A stretch of 50,367 nucleotides of DNA from Paracoccaceae bacterium (GTDB lineage Bacteria > Pseudomonadota > Alphaproteobacteria > Rhodobacterales > Rhodobacteraceae): contig PAPN01000030.1 of NCBI GenBank assembly GCA_002708925.1, positions 1 through 50,367 of the forward strand. The letters are read 5' to 3'. This document shows positions 26,618 through 35,684 of this stretch, piece by piece (position 1 is the stretch's first letter; the number at the start of each line of letters is the position of its first letter). The position numbers and the translations under genes are program-made. Below the pieces are notes generated by a model. The model had not been told where the DNA came from and searched no databases. It saw only the letters and a program-made list of their open reading frames with translations.

Positions 26618-27705
26618 TCAGGAACAATCCGATAGAGCGCGCCCTGCCCCTCGCTGAGGAACCACAGCGCGCCGTCCGGTCCGGTCTGCACATCGCGCAC
26701 GCGCAGGGTTTCAGGCGTTTTGATCTGCGCGACCTCTTGCAGAGGCTGCCCGGACAGGCGCGCGATATAGTCGAACTTGAGCGAGCCCACAAAAGCATCC
26801 CCGCGCCAGTCGGGGAACAGCGCCCCGTCATAGAAGGTCAGCCCCGAAGGCGCAATCGACGGATCCCAGTAAAGTTCAGGCTGCTCCATGCCCTCTTTGT
26901 GCGTGCCTTCTCCGATGCGCAGGCCCGAATAATGCCGCCCATAGGCGATCACGGGCCAGCCGTAATTGGCCCCGCGCTTGATCAGGTTCACCTCATCCCC
27001 GCCGCGCGCGCCATGTTCGCTGACCCATAACCGCCCCTGACTGTCCAGCGCCGCCCCCTGCGGATTTCGATGCCCGTAAGACCAGATTTCCGGCAACGCG
27101 CCGGGCAGGCCGGCTCCGACGGGGGTGCCATCGGGGTGAATGCGGATCACGCTGCCATTATGGCGCGTCAGATCCTGCGCCGAGGGCCGGTCTGCGCGCT
27201 CTCCGATTGTCAGGAAAAGCGCGCCATCGGGGGTCTCGACAATCCGGCCGCCAAAATGCCGCCCGCCCCGGCTGCCGGGGCTGATCTGGAAGATTTCCTG
27301 CACCTGGGTTAGCCGCGTTGCGCCCTGGGGCAGCACCGCACGGGCCAAAGCCGTCCCCGATCCGCGCCCCTGAGATTTGGCATAGCTCAGGTAAATCCGT
27401 CGCGTTGTCGCGAAATCCCGCGCAACGGCCACATCCAGCAGCCCGCCCTGCCCCTCGATCGCCATTTCAGGCAGGCCCTGAATCGCATGTTTGCTGCCGT
27501 CCTGTGCGACCTGCCACAGCGTGCCCTCGCGGTCCGTCACCAGCATCGCGCCGCCCGGCAGGAAATCCAGCGCCCAGGGAACGAAGAAGCCCTCGGCCAC
27601 AAGCGTTACCCGGTACTGCGCCAGCGCGGGCAGCGCAGCCAAAGCGGCCACGGCAATCGCCACCCCGCGGCACAGGTTCAGAACAGGTGTGAACGGTTTG
27701 GGCAT
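26614..27705 (-). CDS. PQQ-type soluble aldose sugar dehydrogenase (YliI-like)
   Basis: Predicted periplasmic beta-propeller oxidoreductase, 363 residues, of the glucose/sorbosone dehydrogenase family that binds pyrroloquinoline quinone. A signal peptide (residues 1-29, ending ALA before QYRVTL) is clear. Family motifs are [20 protein letters not shown], the [12 protein letters not shown] segment, [29 protein letters not shown] and [12 protein letters not shown]. The His and Arg residues in these loops are where the cofactor binds in characterised members. The physiological substrate is unknown. No PQQ biosynthesis genes occur in the window. Confidence 0.86.
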   Translation of the reverse strand: MPKPFTPVLNLCRGVAIAVAALAALPALAQYRVTLVAEGFFVPWALDFLPGGAMLVTDREGTLWQVAQDGSKHAIQGLPEMAIEGQGGLLDVAVARDFATTRRIYLSYAKSQGRGSGTALARAVLPQGATRLTQVQEIFQISPGSRGGRHFGGRIVETPDGALFLTIGERADRPSAQDLTRHNGSVIRIHPDGTPVGAGLPGALPEIWSYGHRNPQGAALDSQGRLWVSEHGARGGDEVNLIKRGANYGWPVIAYGRHYSGLRIGEGTHKEGMEQPELYWDPSIAPSGLTFYDGALFPDWRGDAFVGSLKFDYIARLSGQPLQEVAQIKTPETLRVRDVQTGPDGALWFLSEGQGALYRIVPD

Positions 27706-27866
27706 TGCGATCCCCTTTCCCCCAAGTCAGCTAGACCGCGCGGTCAAAAAAGCCAGTCAGTCAGGTGTAATCCTTATGAAATACCCGGCCCGAAAGGCGC
27801 TTTTCTTTTTTAAACACGAGGTCTAGGCTCTTGCTCGGACGAATGTTCCAATCTTGGGAGTATGAC

Positions 27867-29066
27867 ATGAAAAAATTTCTGATGGCTACGGCCGCAACCG
27901 CCCTGCTGGCCGGCACCGCAATGGCGGATGGGCATGGCAATGCCGTGAAACTGGGCGTTATCCTGGGCTTTACCGGCCCGATTGAATCGCTGACCCCGGC
28001 CATGGCCGCCGGTGCCGAGCTGGCCATGAGCGAAGTCACCGAAAGCCACAAACTGCTGGGCGGCAAACATGTCGAGCCAGTGCGCGCGGATTCGACCTGC
28101 GTGGATGCCGGCGCGGCCACCGCAGCGGCTGAACGTCTGATCACCTCGGATGGGGTGAAGGGCATCATGGGGGCCGATTGCTCGGGTGTGACGGGGGCCG
28201 TTCTGGCCAATGTCGCCGTGCCCAACGGTATCGTGATGATCAGCCCCTCGGCCACCTCGCCGGCGCTGTCGGCAGCCGAGGACAACGGCCTGTTCTTCCG
28301 CACCGCGCCCTCGGATGCGCGTCAGGGGCAGGTGCTGGCCGATGTGCTGATGGAAAAAGGCATCAAATCCGTTGCCGTGACCTATACCAACAACGACTAT
28401 GGTAAGGGCCTGGCCGACAGCTTTGCCGCGGCCTATGCGGCTGCGGGCGGCACCGTGACCACCACCGCCGCGCATGAGGACGGCAAGGCGGATTACTCGG
28501 CCGAAGTGGGCGCGCTGGCGGCGGCTGGCGGCGATGCGCTGGTTGTGGCCGGCTATGTCGATCAGGGCGGCCCCGGTGTGATCCGCGCCGCGCTGGATGC
28601 CGGTGCCTTTGAAACCTTCGTGCTGCCCGATGGCATGATCGGCTCGGCGCTTGAGGAAACCTTCGGCGATGAGATCGACGGCTCGATCGGCACCGTGCCC
28701 GGCACCGAAAGCGAAGGCGCGGCCATGATGGCCAAGATGATCGCAGACGCCGGCATCGAAGGCGGTGACGGCCCCTATGTGGGCGAAAGCTATGACGCGG
28801 CCGCGCTGATCTTGCTGGCGATGCAGGCGGCTGGCTCGGCCGAGGCAGGCGATTACAAAGCCAAGATCATGGATGTGGCCAACGCACCTGGTGAGAAAAT
28901 CTATCCCGGTGAGCTGGGCAAGGCGCTGGAAATCCTGACCGCAGGCGGCGAGATCGACTATGTGGGCGCCACCGCCGTGGAACTGATCGGCCCCGGCGAA
29001 GCCGCTGGCGGTTACCGCGAGATCGAAGTTCAGGGCGGCAAACTGACCACGGTCAAATACCGCTAA
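27867..29066 (+). CDS. livK: Branched-chain amino-acid-type ABC transporter substrate-binding protein
   Basis: Periplasmic receptor of a LIV/HAAT-family importer, 399 residues. The start at 27867 (MKKFLMATAATALLAGTAMA) gives a typical signal peptide cleaved after AMA, and GGGAG precedes it; the open frame extends 12 codons upstream without a binding site. The mature part begins KLGVILGFTGPIESLTPAMA and contains a Cys pair (STCVDAGA and ADCSGVTGA) likely to form a disulfide. It heads a six-gene transport operon. The ligand may be a branched-chain amino acid, amide or other amino compound. Confidence 0.9.
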   Translation: MKKFLMATAATALLAGTAMADGHGNAVKLGVILGFTGPIESLTPAMAAGAELAMSEVTESHKLLGGKHVEPVRADSTCVDAGAATAAAERLITSDGVKGIMGADCSGVTGAVLANVAVPNGIVMISPSATSPALSAAEDNGLFFRTAPSDARQGQVLADVLMEKGIKSVAVTYTNNDYGKGLADSFAAAYAAAGGTVTTTAAHEDGKADYSAEVGALAAAGGDALVVAGYVDQGGPGVIRAALDAGAFETFVLPDGMIGSALEETFGDEIDGSIGTVPGTESEGAAMMAKMIADAGIEGGDGPYVGESYDAAALILLAMQAAGSAEAGDYKAKIMDVANAPGEKIYPGELGKALEILTAGGEIDYVGATAVELIGPGEAAGGYREIEVQGGKLTTVKYR

Positions 29067-29086
29067 GTCACGCTTGACGATCCGAG

Positions 29087-29111
29087 ACAGCCCGGCCATT
29101 TGCCGGGCTGT
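29087..29111 (+). terminator. Hairpin after livK
   Basis: ACAGCCCGGC (29087-29096) pairs with GCCGGGCTGT (29102-29111) around a 5-base loop, followed by a short TTTC. It is probably a partial terminator that gives more binding protein than membrane components. Confidence 0.6.
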
Positions 29112-29150
29112 TTCATAATAACAGCGCAAAAACGCGCATCAGGACGGGGG

Positions 29151-29939
29151 ATGCCTATGATTGTCGTCGAAGACCTTCATAAGCACTTTGGCGGATTTCG
29201 CGCTGTGGATGGCGCGTCTCTGACCATTGAAAGCGGATCAATCACCGGGCTGATCGGCCCCAATGGCGCGGGCAAGACCACGCTGTTCAACGTGATCGCG
29301 GGGGTGCTGCCGCCCACCAGCGGCCGGGTGCTGATGGATGGCGAGGACATTACCGGCCTGCCGCCGCATGACCTGTTCCACAAGGGGTTGCTGCGCACGT
29401 TCCAGATTGCGCATGAGTTTGGCTCGATGACCTGCCGGGAAAACCTGATGATGGTGCCGGGCGGGCAGTCAGGCGAAACCCTGTGGAACACCTGGTTCGG
29501 CCGCAAACGCATCGCCGATGAGGAACGCGCCCTGCGCGCCAAGGCCGATGAGGTGCTGGAATTCCTGACGATCGAACATATTGCCGATCTGAAGGCAGCC
29601 GAGGTGTCCGGCGGGCAGAAAAAACTGCTGGAGCTGGGCCGCACGATGATGGTGGACGCCAAGATCGTGTTCCTGGACGAGGTGGGCGCGGGCGTGAACC
29701 GCACGCTGCTGTACACCATCGCCGATGCGATCAAACAGCTGAACGAAGAGCGCGGCTATACCTTTGTCGTGATCGAGCATGACATGGATTTCATCGAGAA
29801 AATCTGCAACCCGGTGATCTGCATGGCCGAGGGCAAGGTTCTGGCCGAGGGGAGCCTGGCCGAGATCAAGGCCAATGAGCAGGTGATTGAGGCCTATCTG
29901 GGCACAGGGTTGAAGAACAAGGACAAGGTGGGCGTATGA
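29151..29939 (+). CDS. livG: ABC transporter ATP-binding protein LivG
   Basis: ATPase subunit of the amino-acid importer, 262 residues. Walker [10 protein letters not shown], the LivG-typical [19 protein letters not shown], signature [13 protein letters not shown], Walker [14 protein letters not shown] and switch [13 protein letters not shown] are all present. The D-loop reads GAGVN rather than the more usual AAGLN. The start [15 protein letters not shown] at 29151 is preceded by AGGACGGGGG; a second ATG lies two codons in. It sits 84 bases after livK, beyond the hairpin. Confidence 0.94.
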   Translation: MPMIVVEDLHKHFGGFRAVDGASLTIESGSITGLIGPNGAGKTTLFNVIAGVLPPTSGRVLMDGEDITGLPPHDLFHKGLLRTFQIAHEFGSMTCRENLMMVPGGQSGETLWNTWFGRKRIADEERALRAKADEVLEFLTIEHIADLKAAEVSGGQKKLLELGRTMMVDAKIVFLDEVGAGVNRTLLYTIADAIKQLNEERGYTFVVIEHDMDFIEKICNPVICMAEGKVLAEGSLAEIKANEQVIEAYLGTGLKNKDKVGV

Positions 29940-29987
29940 GCTGGCGAGGGGCTTGGATGATTAACGGGCGGTTTGGGCTGGCAGGCG

Positions 29988-30033
29988 CTGGGGCTCTGCC
30001 CCAGACCCCGGAGTATTTTCATCAAAAAGAAGG
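29988..30033 (+). repeat. Intergenic hairpin-GGAGTATTT element, copy B
   Basis: Hairpin CTGGGG-ctctg-CCCCAG, then ACCCCGGAGTATTTTCATCAAAAAGAAGG. The purine tail ends 9 bases before the TTG start of livF and appears to supply its ribosome-binding site. Confidence 0.65.
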
Positions 30034-30042
30034 GCTGGGCGT

Positions 30043-30870
30043 TTGAGCAAGAACCCTTATCAGGACGATCATGGGAACAAGGATGCCTCGATCACCAATC
30101 CGGAAGGGGGGGGCGAGATGCAGCCTGCGCCGGGGACGGGTGCGCGGGTGCATTCGGGTGAGGCTTTCTTGATCGGGGACAGCATGACCGGCGGCTATGG
30201 CAAGACCGGGCCCGATATTCTGCATGATTGCACGATTGCGGTGAACAGGGGGCAGATTGCTGTCATCGTGGGGCCTAATGGCGCGGGCAAATCCACGGCG
30301 ATGAAGGCGACCTTTGGGATGTTGAACCTGCGGCGGGGCTCGGTCCGGCTGGATGGGGAGGATATTACGGGGCTGAGCCCTCAGGATCGGGTGATCAAGG
30401 GGATGGGGTTCGTGCCGCAGACCCACAATATTTTTACCTCGATGACGGTCGAGGAAAACCTGGAGATGGGGGCGTTTATCCGCGCCGATGATTTCGCCGA
30501 TACGATGGCGCAGGTTTATGATCTGTTTCCGATCCTCAAGGACAAGCGGCGCCAGCCGGCCGGCGAATTGTCGGGCGGGCAGCGTCAGCAGGTGGCGGTG
30601 GGGCGGGCCTTGATGACCCAGCCCAAGGTGTTGCTGCTGGATGAGCCGACGGCCGGGGTCAGCCCCATTGTGATGGACGAGCTGTTTGACCGCATCATCG
30701 AGGTGGCGCGCACCGGGATTTCCATCCTGATGGTGGAACAGAACGCGCGTCAGGCGCTGGAGATCGCGGATCGGGGCTATGTTCTGGTGCAGGGGGCGAA
30801 TGCGCATACCGGCACGGGCAAGGATTTGCTGGCCGATCCCGAAGTTCGGCAGAGTTTCCTGGGGGGCTGA
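30043..30870 (+). CDS. livF: ABC transporter ATP-binding protein LivF with N-terminal extension
   Basis: Second ATPase of the importer, 275 residues, starting at a TTG. Walker A GPNGAGKST, LivF-type FVPQTHNIFTSMTVEENLEMG, signature LSGGQRQQVAVGR, Walker B VLLLDEPTAGVSP and switch VEQNARQALEIA are visible. About 45 hydrophilic residues precede the usual LivF start, from MSKNPYQDDHGNKDAS to EAFLIGDSMTGGYG; this extension has the look of a real conserved leader and supports the TTG. The upstream 103 bases contain copy B of the intergenic element. Confidence 0.92.
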   Translation: MSKNPYQDDHGNKDASITNPEGGGEMQPAPGTGARVHSGEAFLIGDSMTGGYGKTGPDILHDCTIAVNRGQIAVIVGPNGAGKSTAMKATFGMLNLRRGSVRLDGEDITGLSPQDRVIKGMGFVPQTHNIFTSMTVEENLEMGAFIRADDFADTMAQVYDLFPILKDKRRQPAGELSGGQRQQVAVGRALMTQPKVLLLDEPTAGVSPIVMDELFDRIIEVARTGISILMVEQNARQALEIADRGYVLVQGANAHTGTGKDLLADPEVRQSFLGG

Positions 30871-30874
30871 GGCG

Positions 30875-31210
30875 ATGGGACGTTTGTTTTCTGTTGTTCT
30901 GGCGGTGATGCCGGTACTGGCGCAGGCCGGGGTGATCTGCACCGCCGAGGAACAATGCCGGGGCGATGCGCGCAGCATGTGTGCGCCGTCCTCGTTAAGG
31001 ATCGAGCTGGTGCGCCAGGGCGGGTACACGCGGCTGTGGATTGACCGTCAGGGCCCCTACCCGGCCGAGCCCATGGCCGGGGCTGCGCAGCACTGGCGCG
31101 TGGCGGCTTTTGGCGGGCAGCACCAGTTGCAGCTGCACGCGGGCGGGCGGTTCACCTATCTGGGCAACCGCAACAAGACATTCACCGGAACATGTGAGGG
31201 ACAGGTCTGA
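30875..31210 (+). CDS. Small secreted cysteine-containing protein inside the liv operon
   Basis: 111-residue protein not recognised as any named family. It has a signal peptide (MGRLFSVVLAVMPVLAQAG, cleavage near residue 18-19). The mature domain has four cysteines: three near the N-terminus (about residues 22, 28 and 36) and one near the C-terminus (about 107). The remaining sequence looks like a small beta-rich domain. Start 30875 has GGGGGCTGAGGCG just upstream. It lies 4 bases after livF and its stop overlaps the livH start, so it is firmly part of the operon and probably periplasmic. A role alongside the binding protein is possible; none is established. Confidence 0.72.
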   Translation: MGRLFSVVLAVMPVLAQAGVICTAEEQCRGDARSMCAPSSLRIELVRQGGYTRLWIDRQGPYPAEPMAGAAQHWRVAAFGGQHQLQLHAGGRFTYLGNRNKTFTGTCEGQV

Positions 31211-32220
31211 TGGAGTTTCTGAATGCTCTGATCGTGCTGGCCAATTTCGTGCTGATCCCTGCTGTGGCCTATGGCAGCCAGCTGGCGATTGGCGCGCTGG
31301 GGGTGACGCTGATTTACGGTATCCTGCGGTTCTCGAATTTTGCGCATGGGGATACGATGGCCTTTGGCACCATGGTGGTGGTGCTGGTCACCTGGCTGTT
31401 CCAAAGCTGGGGGCTGAGCCTGGGGCCGCTGCCCACCGCCCTGCTGGCGTTGCCCTTTGGGATCGCGGCCTGCGCGGCACTGGTACTGTTCACCGACAGG
31501 GCGGTTTACCGATTCTACCGCGCGCAAAAGGCCAAGCCGGTCATTCTGGTGATCGTGTCCATGGGGGTGATGTTCATCATGAACGGGGTCGTGCGGTTCA
31601 TCATCGGGCCGGACGATCAGAAATTCCTGGATGGGGAGCGCTTCATCATTTCGGTGCGCGAATTCAAGAACCTGACCGGCCTGCCCGAGGGGCTGGCCAT
31701 TCGCACCACCCAAGGGCTGACCGTGATCACCGCCGTCATCGTGGTGGCGGCGCTGTTCTGGTTCCTGAACCGCACGCGCACGGGCAAATCCATGCGCGCC
31801 TATTCCGACAACGAGGATCTGGCACTGCTGTCAGGCATCAACCCCGAGCGCGTGGTGATGATCACCTGGCTGATCGTGGCGGCCTTGGCCACCGTGGCCG
31901 GGACGCTCTATGGGCTGGATAAGACCTTCAAACCCTTCACCTATTTCCAGCTTCTGCTGCCGATCTTTGCGGCGGCCATCGTGGGGGGGCTGGGCAATCC
32001 GCTGGGCGCGATTGCGGGCGGGTTCGTCATCGCCTTCTCTGAGGTGACGATCACCTATGCCTGGAAAAAAGTGCTGGGCTATGCGCTGCCCGAGGGGCTG
32101 GCGCCGTCCAGCCTGGCGCAGCTTTTGTCCACGGATTACAAATTTGCCGTCAGCTTTGCCATTCTTCTGGTGGTGCTGCTGTTCAAACCCACCGGCCTGT
32201 TCAAGGGGAAATCGGTATGA
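31210..32220 (+). CDS. livH: ABC transporter permease LivH
   Basis: Inner-membrane permease of the amino-acid importer, 336 residues with about eight hydrophobic helices. It starts with QLAIGALGVTLIYGILRFSNFAHGD, a typical LivH opening (from about residue 24), and contains GKSMRAYSDNEDLALLSGIN, the cytoplasmic EAA-type loop that contacts the ATPase. The C-terminus ends LLFKPTGLFKGK. Its ATG overlaps the stop of the small secreted protein and its stop overlaps the livM start. Confidence 0.93.
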   Translation: MEFLNALIVLANFVLIPAVAYGSQLAIGALGVTLIYGILRFSNFAHGDTMAFGTMVVVLVTWLFQSWGLSLGPLPTALLALPFGIAACAALVLFTDRAVYRFYRAQKAKPVILVIVSMGVMFIMNGVVRFIIGPDDQKFLDGERFIISVREFKNLTGLPEGLAIRTTQGLTVITAVIVVAALFWFLNRTRTGKSMRAYSDNEDLALLSGINPERVVMITWLIVAALATVAGTLYGLDKTFKPFTYFQLLLPIFAAAIVGGLGNPLGAIAGGFVIAFSEVTITYAWKKVLGYALPEGLAPSSLAQLLSTDYKFAVSFAILLVVLLFKPTGLFKGKSV

Positions 32221-33521
32221 GCGATACAGCAAAGAAACTGGGCCTGTTCGCCATTGTCGGCGGGCTGATCGTGCTGACCGGCGTGATGCAAAGCTGGAAC
32301 TCGGCGCTGCTGATCCTGAACATGGGGCTGATCAGCGCGATCATGGCGCTGGGGGTGAACCTGCAATGGGGCTTTGCCGGGCTGTTCAATGTCGGCGTGA
32401 TGGGCTTTGTCGCCTTGGGCGGGCTGGCCACGGTTCTGGTCAGCACCGATCCCATCCCCCAGGCCTGGACTTCGGGCGGATTGGGCATCATCGGCGGGCT
32501 GGTTCTGGGCGCGCTGACGATTGCCGCCGCGACGCTGATCTATCAACGGATGCCCAAAGGACTGCTGCGCACGGCTGTGTTGCTGGCAGTGCTGATCGGC
32601 GGATTTTTCCTCTATCGCGGGGTGTTCGATCCGGGCGTTGCCGCGGTCGAGGCGATCAACCCGGCCTCGGCGGGCAATATCGGCGGGCTGGGCCTGCCGG
32701 TGCTTCTGGCCTGGCCGGTCGGAGGCCTGCTGGCGGCGGGCGCGGCCTGGGCAATCGGGAAAACCGCCCTGGGGCTGCGCAGCGACTATCTGGCGATTGC
32801 GACGCTGGGTATTGCCGAGATCATCATCGCCGTGATGAAAAACGAGGACTGGCTGGCGCGCGGCGTGAAAAACGTGATCGGCCTGCCCCGCCCCGTCCCC
32901 TATGAGGTGGACCTGCAAAACAGCGCCTCGTTCGTCGAACGCGCCGCCACGCTGGGGCTGGATCCGACCACGGCCTCAACCCTGTGGGTCAAGACGCTCT
33001 ATGCCGGGCTGTTTGCGGTGGTGCTGCTGATCATCCTGTGGATGGCTCAGATGGCGCTGCATTCGCCCTGGGGCCGGATGATGCGCGCGATCCGCGACAA
33101 TGAAACCGCGGCCGAGGCCATGGGCAAGGACGTGACCCGCCGGCATCTGCAAATCTTCGTTCTGGGCTCGGCCGTGTGCGGGATTGCGGGCGCGATGATG
33201 ACCACACTGGACGGGCAACTGACCCCTGGCACCTATCAGCCGCTGCGCTTTACCTTCCTGATCTGGGTGATGGTCATTGTCGGCGGATCGGGGAACAATC
33301 TGGGCTCGGTTCTGGGGGGCTTTCTGATCTGGTTCCTATGGGTGCAGGTCGAGCCCGTCGGCCTGTGGCTGATGCAGCTCATCACCAGCGGCATGGCCGA
33401 AGACAGCGGGCTGCGCCAGCATCTGATCGACAGCGCAGCGCATATGCGGCTGCTGACGATGGGCGTGGTCCTGTTGCTGGTGCTGCGGTTCAGTCCGCGG
33501 GGGCTGATCCCCGAGAAATAG
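32217..33521 (+). CDS. livM: ABC transporter permease LivM
   Basis: Second permease of the importer, 434 residues. Helices are visible throughout, with NLQWGFAGLFNVGVMGFVALG near residue 43, GLRSDYLAIATLGIAEII in the middle, and the coupling loop SPWGRMMRAIRDNETAAEAMGK. The C-terminal LRFSPRGLIPEK is typical. It overlaps livH by 4 bases and ends the operon. Confidence 0.93.
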   Translation: MSDTAKKLGLFAIVGGLIVLTGVMQSWNSALLILNMGLISAIMALGVNLQWGFAGLFNVGVMGFVALGGLATVLVSTDPIPQAWTSGGLGIIGGLVLGALTIAAATLIYQRMPKGLLRTAVLLAVLIGGFFLYRGVFDPGVAAVEAINPASAGNIGGLGLPVLLAWPVGGLLAAGAAWAIGKTALGLRSDYLAIATLGIAEIIIAVMKNEDWLARGVKNVIGLPRPVPYEVDLQNSASFVERAATLGLDPTTASTLWVKTLYAGLFAVVLLIILWMAQMALHSPWGRMMRAIRDNETAAEAMGKDVTRRHLQIFVLGSAVCGIAGAMMTTLDGQLTPGTYQPLRFTFLIWVMVIVGGSGNNLGSVLGGFLIWFLWVQVEPVGLWLMQLITSGMAEDSGLRQHLIDSAAHMRLLTMGVVLLLVLRFSPRGLIPEK

Positions 33522-33548
33522 CGCAGATTTGCGCCCGAGGGACGCCTC

Positions 33549-33587
33549 CGGCGGGAGTATTTGCAATCAGAAAGAAACAGAGGCGCC
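33549..33587 (+). repeat. Intergenic GGAGTATTT element, copy C
   Basis: CGGCGGGAGTATTT then a purine-rich tail CAGAAAGAAACAGAGG, preceded by a small CGCC-tcc-GGCG hairpin. It follows livM. Confidence 0.6.
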
Positions 33588-33606
33588 GGGACATGCTGGC
33601 GCCTCT
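33579..33606. terminator. Hairpin formed where element copies C and D meet
   Basis: AGAGGCGCC (33579-33587) pairs perfectly with GGCGCCTCT (33598-33606), loop of 10 bases, followed by a pyrimidine-rich TCTCATTTC. It lies between the convergent livM and herA-like genes and could serve as terminator for livM. Confidence 0.5.
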
Positions 33607-33640
33607 TCTCATTTCATCTTGCTAAAAATACTCATAATCC
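33598..33640 (-). repeat. Intergenic GGAGTATTT element, copy D (inverted)
   Basis: Read on the minus strand: ATGAGTATTTTTAGC then AAGATGAAATGAGAAGAGG. It faces copy C head to head across the convergent intergenic region. Confidence 0.6.
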
Positions 33641-33670
33641 GACATCCGATAAAAGGGCCACCGCCAGAGG

Positions 33671-35218
33671 TTAGCGTCCTTTGAAGAGGCTGCCCAGGAT
33701 GCCGCGGACGATGCGGCGGCCGGTGGTGCCTTTGAGTTCCTTAATCAGGGCTTTGCCCAGGGCCTCGCCCATGGTGTCGCCACGGGAATTGCTGCGGCTA
33801 CTGCGCGAGGTGGAGCGGGTGACGCGGGTGCCGGAATAGCGGCGCGCGGCTTTGTATTCGCGCTCGGCGGCGGCCTCTTCTTCCTGGCGTTCGGCCTCTT
33901 CGGCGGCGCGGGCGGCGTCCTGGGCGCGTTTTGTCAGGATTTCATAGGCCGAGTGGCGATCGCTGAGCGTTTCGTATTTTCCCGCGATCGGAGAGCTGTC
34001 GATCAGGGCTTTGCGTTCGGAGGGATCGATCGGACCCAGTTGCGACGAGGGCGGGCGGATCAGGGTGCGTTCGACAATGCCCGGCACGCCTTTTTTCTGT
34101 AAGAAAGAGGTCACGGCCTCGCCGACGCCGACCTCGCGGATGGCCTCTTCGGTGTCGAAGCGCGGGTTGTCGCGGTAGGTTTCGGCGGCCATGCGCAATT
34201 CCTTGCGATCCTTGGCGGTGAAGGCACGCAGGGCGTGTTGCACGCGATTGCCCAGCTGCCCGAGGATATCCTCGGGGACATCTGCGGGGTTTTGCGTGAT
34301 GAAATAGACACCCACGCCCTTTGACCGGATCAGGCGGGCGACCTGTTCCACCTTATCGACCAGCGCCTTGGGGGCGTCCTCGAACAGCAGGTGGGCTTCG
34401 TCGAAGAAAAACACCAGCTTGGGTTTGTCGGGATCGCCCACCTCGGGGAGTTGTTCGAAAAGTTCGGACAGCAGCCACAACAGGAAGGTGGCATAAAGCC
34501 GGGGCGAGGCCATCAGCTTATCGGCGGCCAGGATGTTGATGCGCCCGCGCCCGTCCGGATCGGTGCGCATGATGTCTGCCAGTTCCAGCGCCGGTTCACC
34601 GAACAGCTGGGTGGCGCCCTGGTTTTCCAGCACCATCAGACGGCGCTGAATGGCTCCGATCGAGGCGGTGGAGATATTGCCGTAGCGCAGGCTCAGGTCC
34701 TTGCGGTTTTCCCCCAGCCAGACCAGCAGCGCCTGCAAATCCTTCAGATCCAGCAGCGCAAGCCCCTGTTCGTCGGCCAGGCGGAAAGCGATGTTCAGGA
34801 TGCCTTCCTGGGCTTCGGACAGTTCCAGCAGTCGGCTGAGCAGCAGCGGCCCCATTTCCGCCACGGTGGTGCGGACGGGGTGGCCCTGCTGGCCGAACAT
34901 ATCCCAGAAGGTGACGGGAAAGGCGCCGTAGCTGTAATCGTCAAACCCGATCTTTTCGGCGCGGGCGGCAAAGGCATCGTGCAGTTTGAACGTCTGCGTG
35001 CCCGCCTTGGCGATGCCTGACAGATCGCCTTTGACATCGGACATGAACACCGGCACCCCCGCGGCCGAGAACCCCTCGGCCATGATCTGCAAGGTTACGG
35101 TCTTGCCGGTGCCCGTGGCCCCCGCAATCAGCCCGTGCCGGTTGGCGTATTTCAGGGTCAATCCCTGCTGTGTGCCATAATTTTCACCACCGCCACCGAT
35201 AAAGATTGAATCCTGCAC
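33671..35218 (-). CDS. HerA-like ATPase (DUF853 family)
   Basis: Predicted FtsK/HerA-superfamily ATPase, 515 residues. The N-terminal [15 protein letters not shown] leads to Walker [11 protein letters not shown] (residues 33-42) and [11 protein letters not shown]. The Walker B region [13 protein letters not shown] lies near residue 280, and [30 protein letters not shown] holds the sensor segment (opening residues TQNP). The C-terminal 80 residues begin with an Ala/Glu coiled-coil ([18 protein letters not shown]) and continue into an Arg/Ser-rich stretch ([12 protein letters not shown]), then a basic end. The DUF853 family is widespread but not functionally defined; a DNA-translocase role is inferred from the fold. 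It is a single-gene unit. Confidence 0.9.
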   Translation of the reverse strand: MQDSIFIGGGGENYGTQQGLTLKYANRHGLIAGATGTGKTVTLQIMAEGFSAAGVPVFMSDVKGDLSGIAKAGTQTFKLHDAFAARAEKIGFDDYSYGAFPVTFWDMFGQQGHPVRTTVAEMGPLLLSRLLELSEAQEGILNIAFRLADEQGLALLDLKDLQALLVWLGENRKDLSLRYGNISTASIGAIQRRLMVLENQGATQLFGEPALELADIMRTDPDGRGRINILAADKLMASPRLYATFLLWLLSELFEQLPEVGDPDKPKLVFFFDEAHLLFEDAPKALVDKVEQVARLIRSKGVGVYFITQNPADVPEDILGQLGNRVQHALRAFTAKDRKELRMAAETYRDNPRFDTEEAIREVGVGEAVTSFLQKKGVPGIVERTLIRPPSSQLGPIDPSERKALIDSSPIAGKYETLSDRHSAYEILTKRAQDAARAAEEAERQEEEAAAEREYKAARRYSGTRVTRSTSRSSRSNSRGDTMGEALGKALIKELKGTTGRRIVRGILGSLFKGR

Positions 35219-35344
35219 TCTGGCCCCCTGAATAACCGTTCTGGATGAAAATACACTCTTAACCCTTTTATGCCACAGTGAAATTCATCCCGGTGGCACA
35301 TGTCCTCTTGGCTGTTGGGATGACTTCCTCCCTGTCAGACTGGC

Positions 35345-35373
35345 CGCGCTTTTCTAAGCGCGGTCTTTTTTTG
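35345..35373 (+). terminator. Intrinsic terminator in the herA-ialB intergenic region
   Basis: CCGCGCTT (35345-35352) with AAGCGCGG (35357-35364), loop TTCT, followed by TCTTTTTTT. No annotated plus-strand gene precedes it since the minus-strand herA-like gene, so it implies an unannotated plus-strand transcript of at most about 150 bases. Confidence 0.8.
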
Positions 35374-35396
35374 GGCGCGCCCCTTGAAATGCCGGT

Positions 35397-35425
35397 TGAC
35401 CATTCCCAGCCTTTGGCCTAGCGTC
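35397..35425 (+). promoter_or_regulatory. Sigma70-type promoter
   Basis: TTGACC (35397-35402) and TAGCGT (35420-35425) separated by exactly 17 bases. The predicted start is near 35432, almost at an ATG. Confidence 0.5.
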
Positions 35426-35431
35426 CCAGCA

Positions 35432-35508
35432 ATGACTAAGTCGGCCAGTCCGACGGGGAGCAAAATAATTGGAAAGGGGATCCATCCGGGTCCCTTTTCC
35501 TGATTTTG
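35432..35508 (+). ncRNA. Candidate small RNA or leaderless mini-gene
   Basis: From the predicted start the transcript would fold into GTCGG-ccagt-CCGAC (35441-35455). A 10-bp stem follows, GGAAAGGGGA (35471-35480) with TCCCTTTTCC (35491-35500), one pair being a G-T wobble, then TGATTTTGG, a weak terminator. A 23-codon frame begins with ATG at 35433 and ends TGA at 35504, without a ribosome-binding site. It could be a leaderless peptide or chance. No family was recognised. Confidence 0.35.
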
Positions 35509-35684
35509 GCCCCTGCCTCTTACCTGCATATTACATGGCCCTTTCTCGGGTTGAATTCCCCAATGTCCCCAACGGGATGGCAGTTTTTCGCCCGCTGCGG
35601 GGGCTGGTCCGGAATTTGTGACCTGACAGGCCCATAGCGGCATGGTAAGCCCTGTCTCAAACGGAACCTGCACATGGGAAACCT

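Noticed and set aside
35385-35410. Heat-shock (RpoH-like) promoter CTTGAAA...CCATTCCC
   Set aside because: The spacer is about 10 bases, shorter than normal, and a better-spaced vegetative promoter overlaps it.
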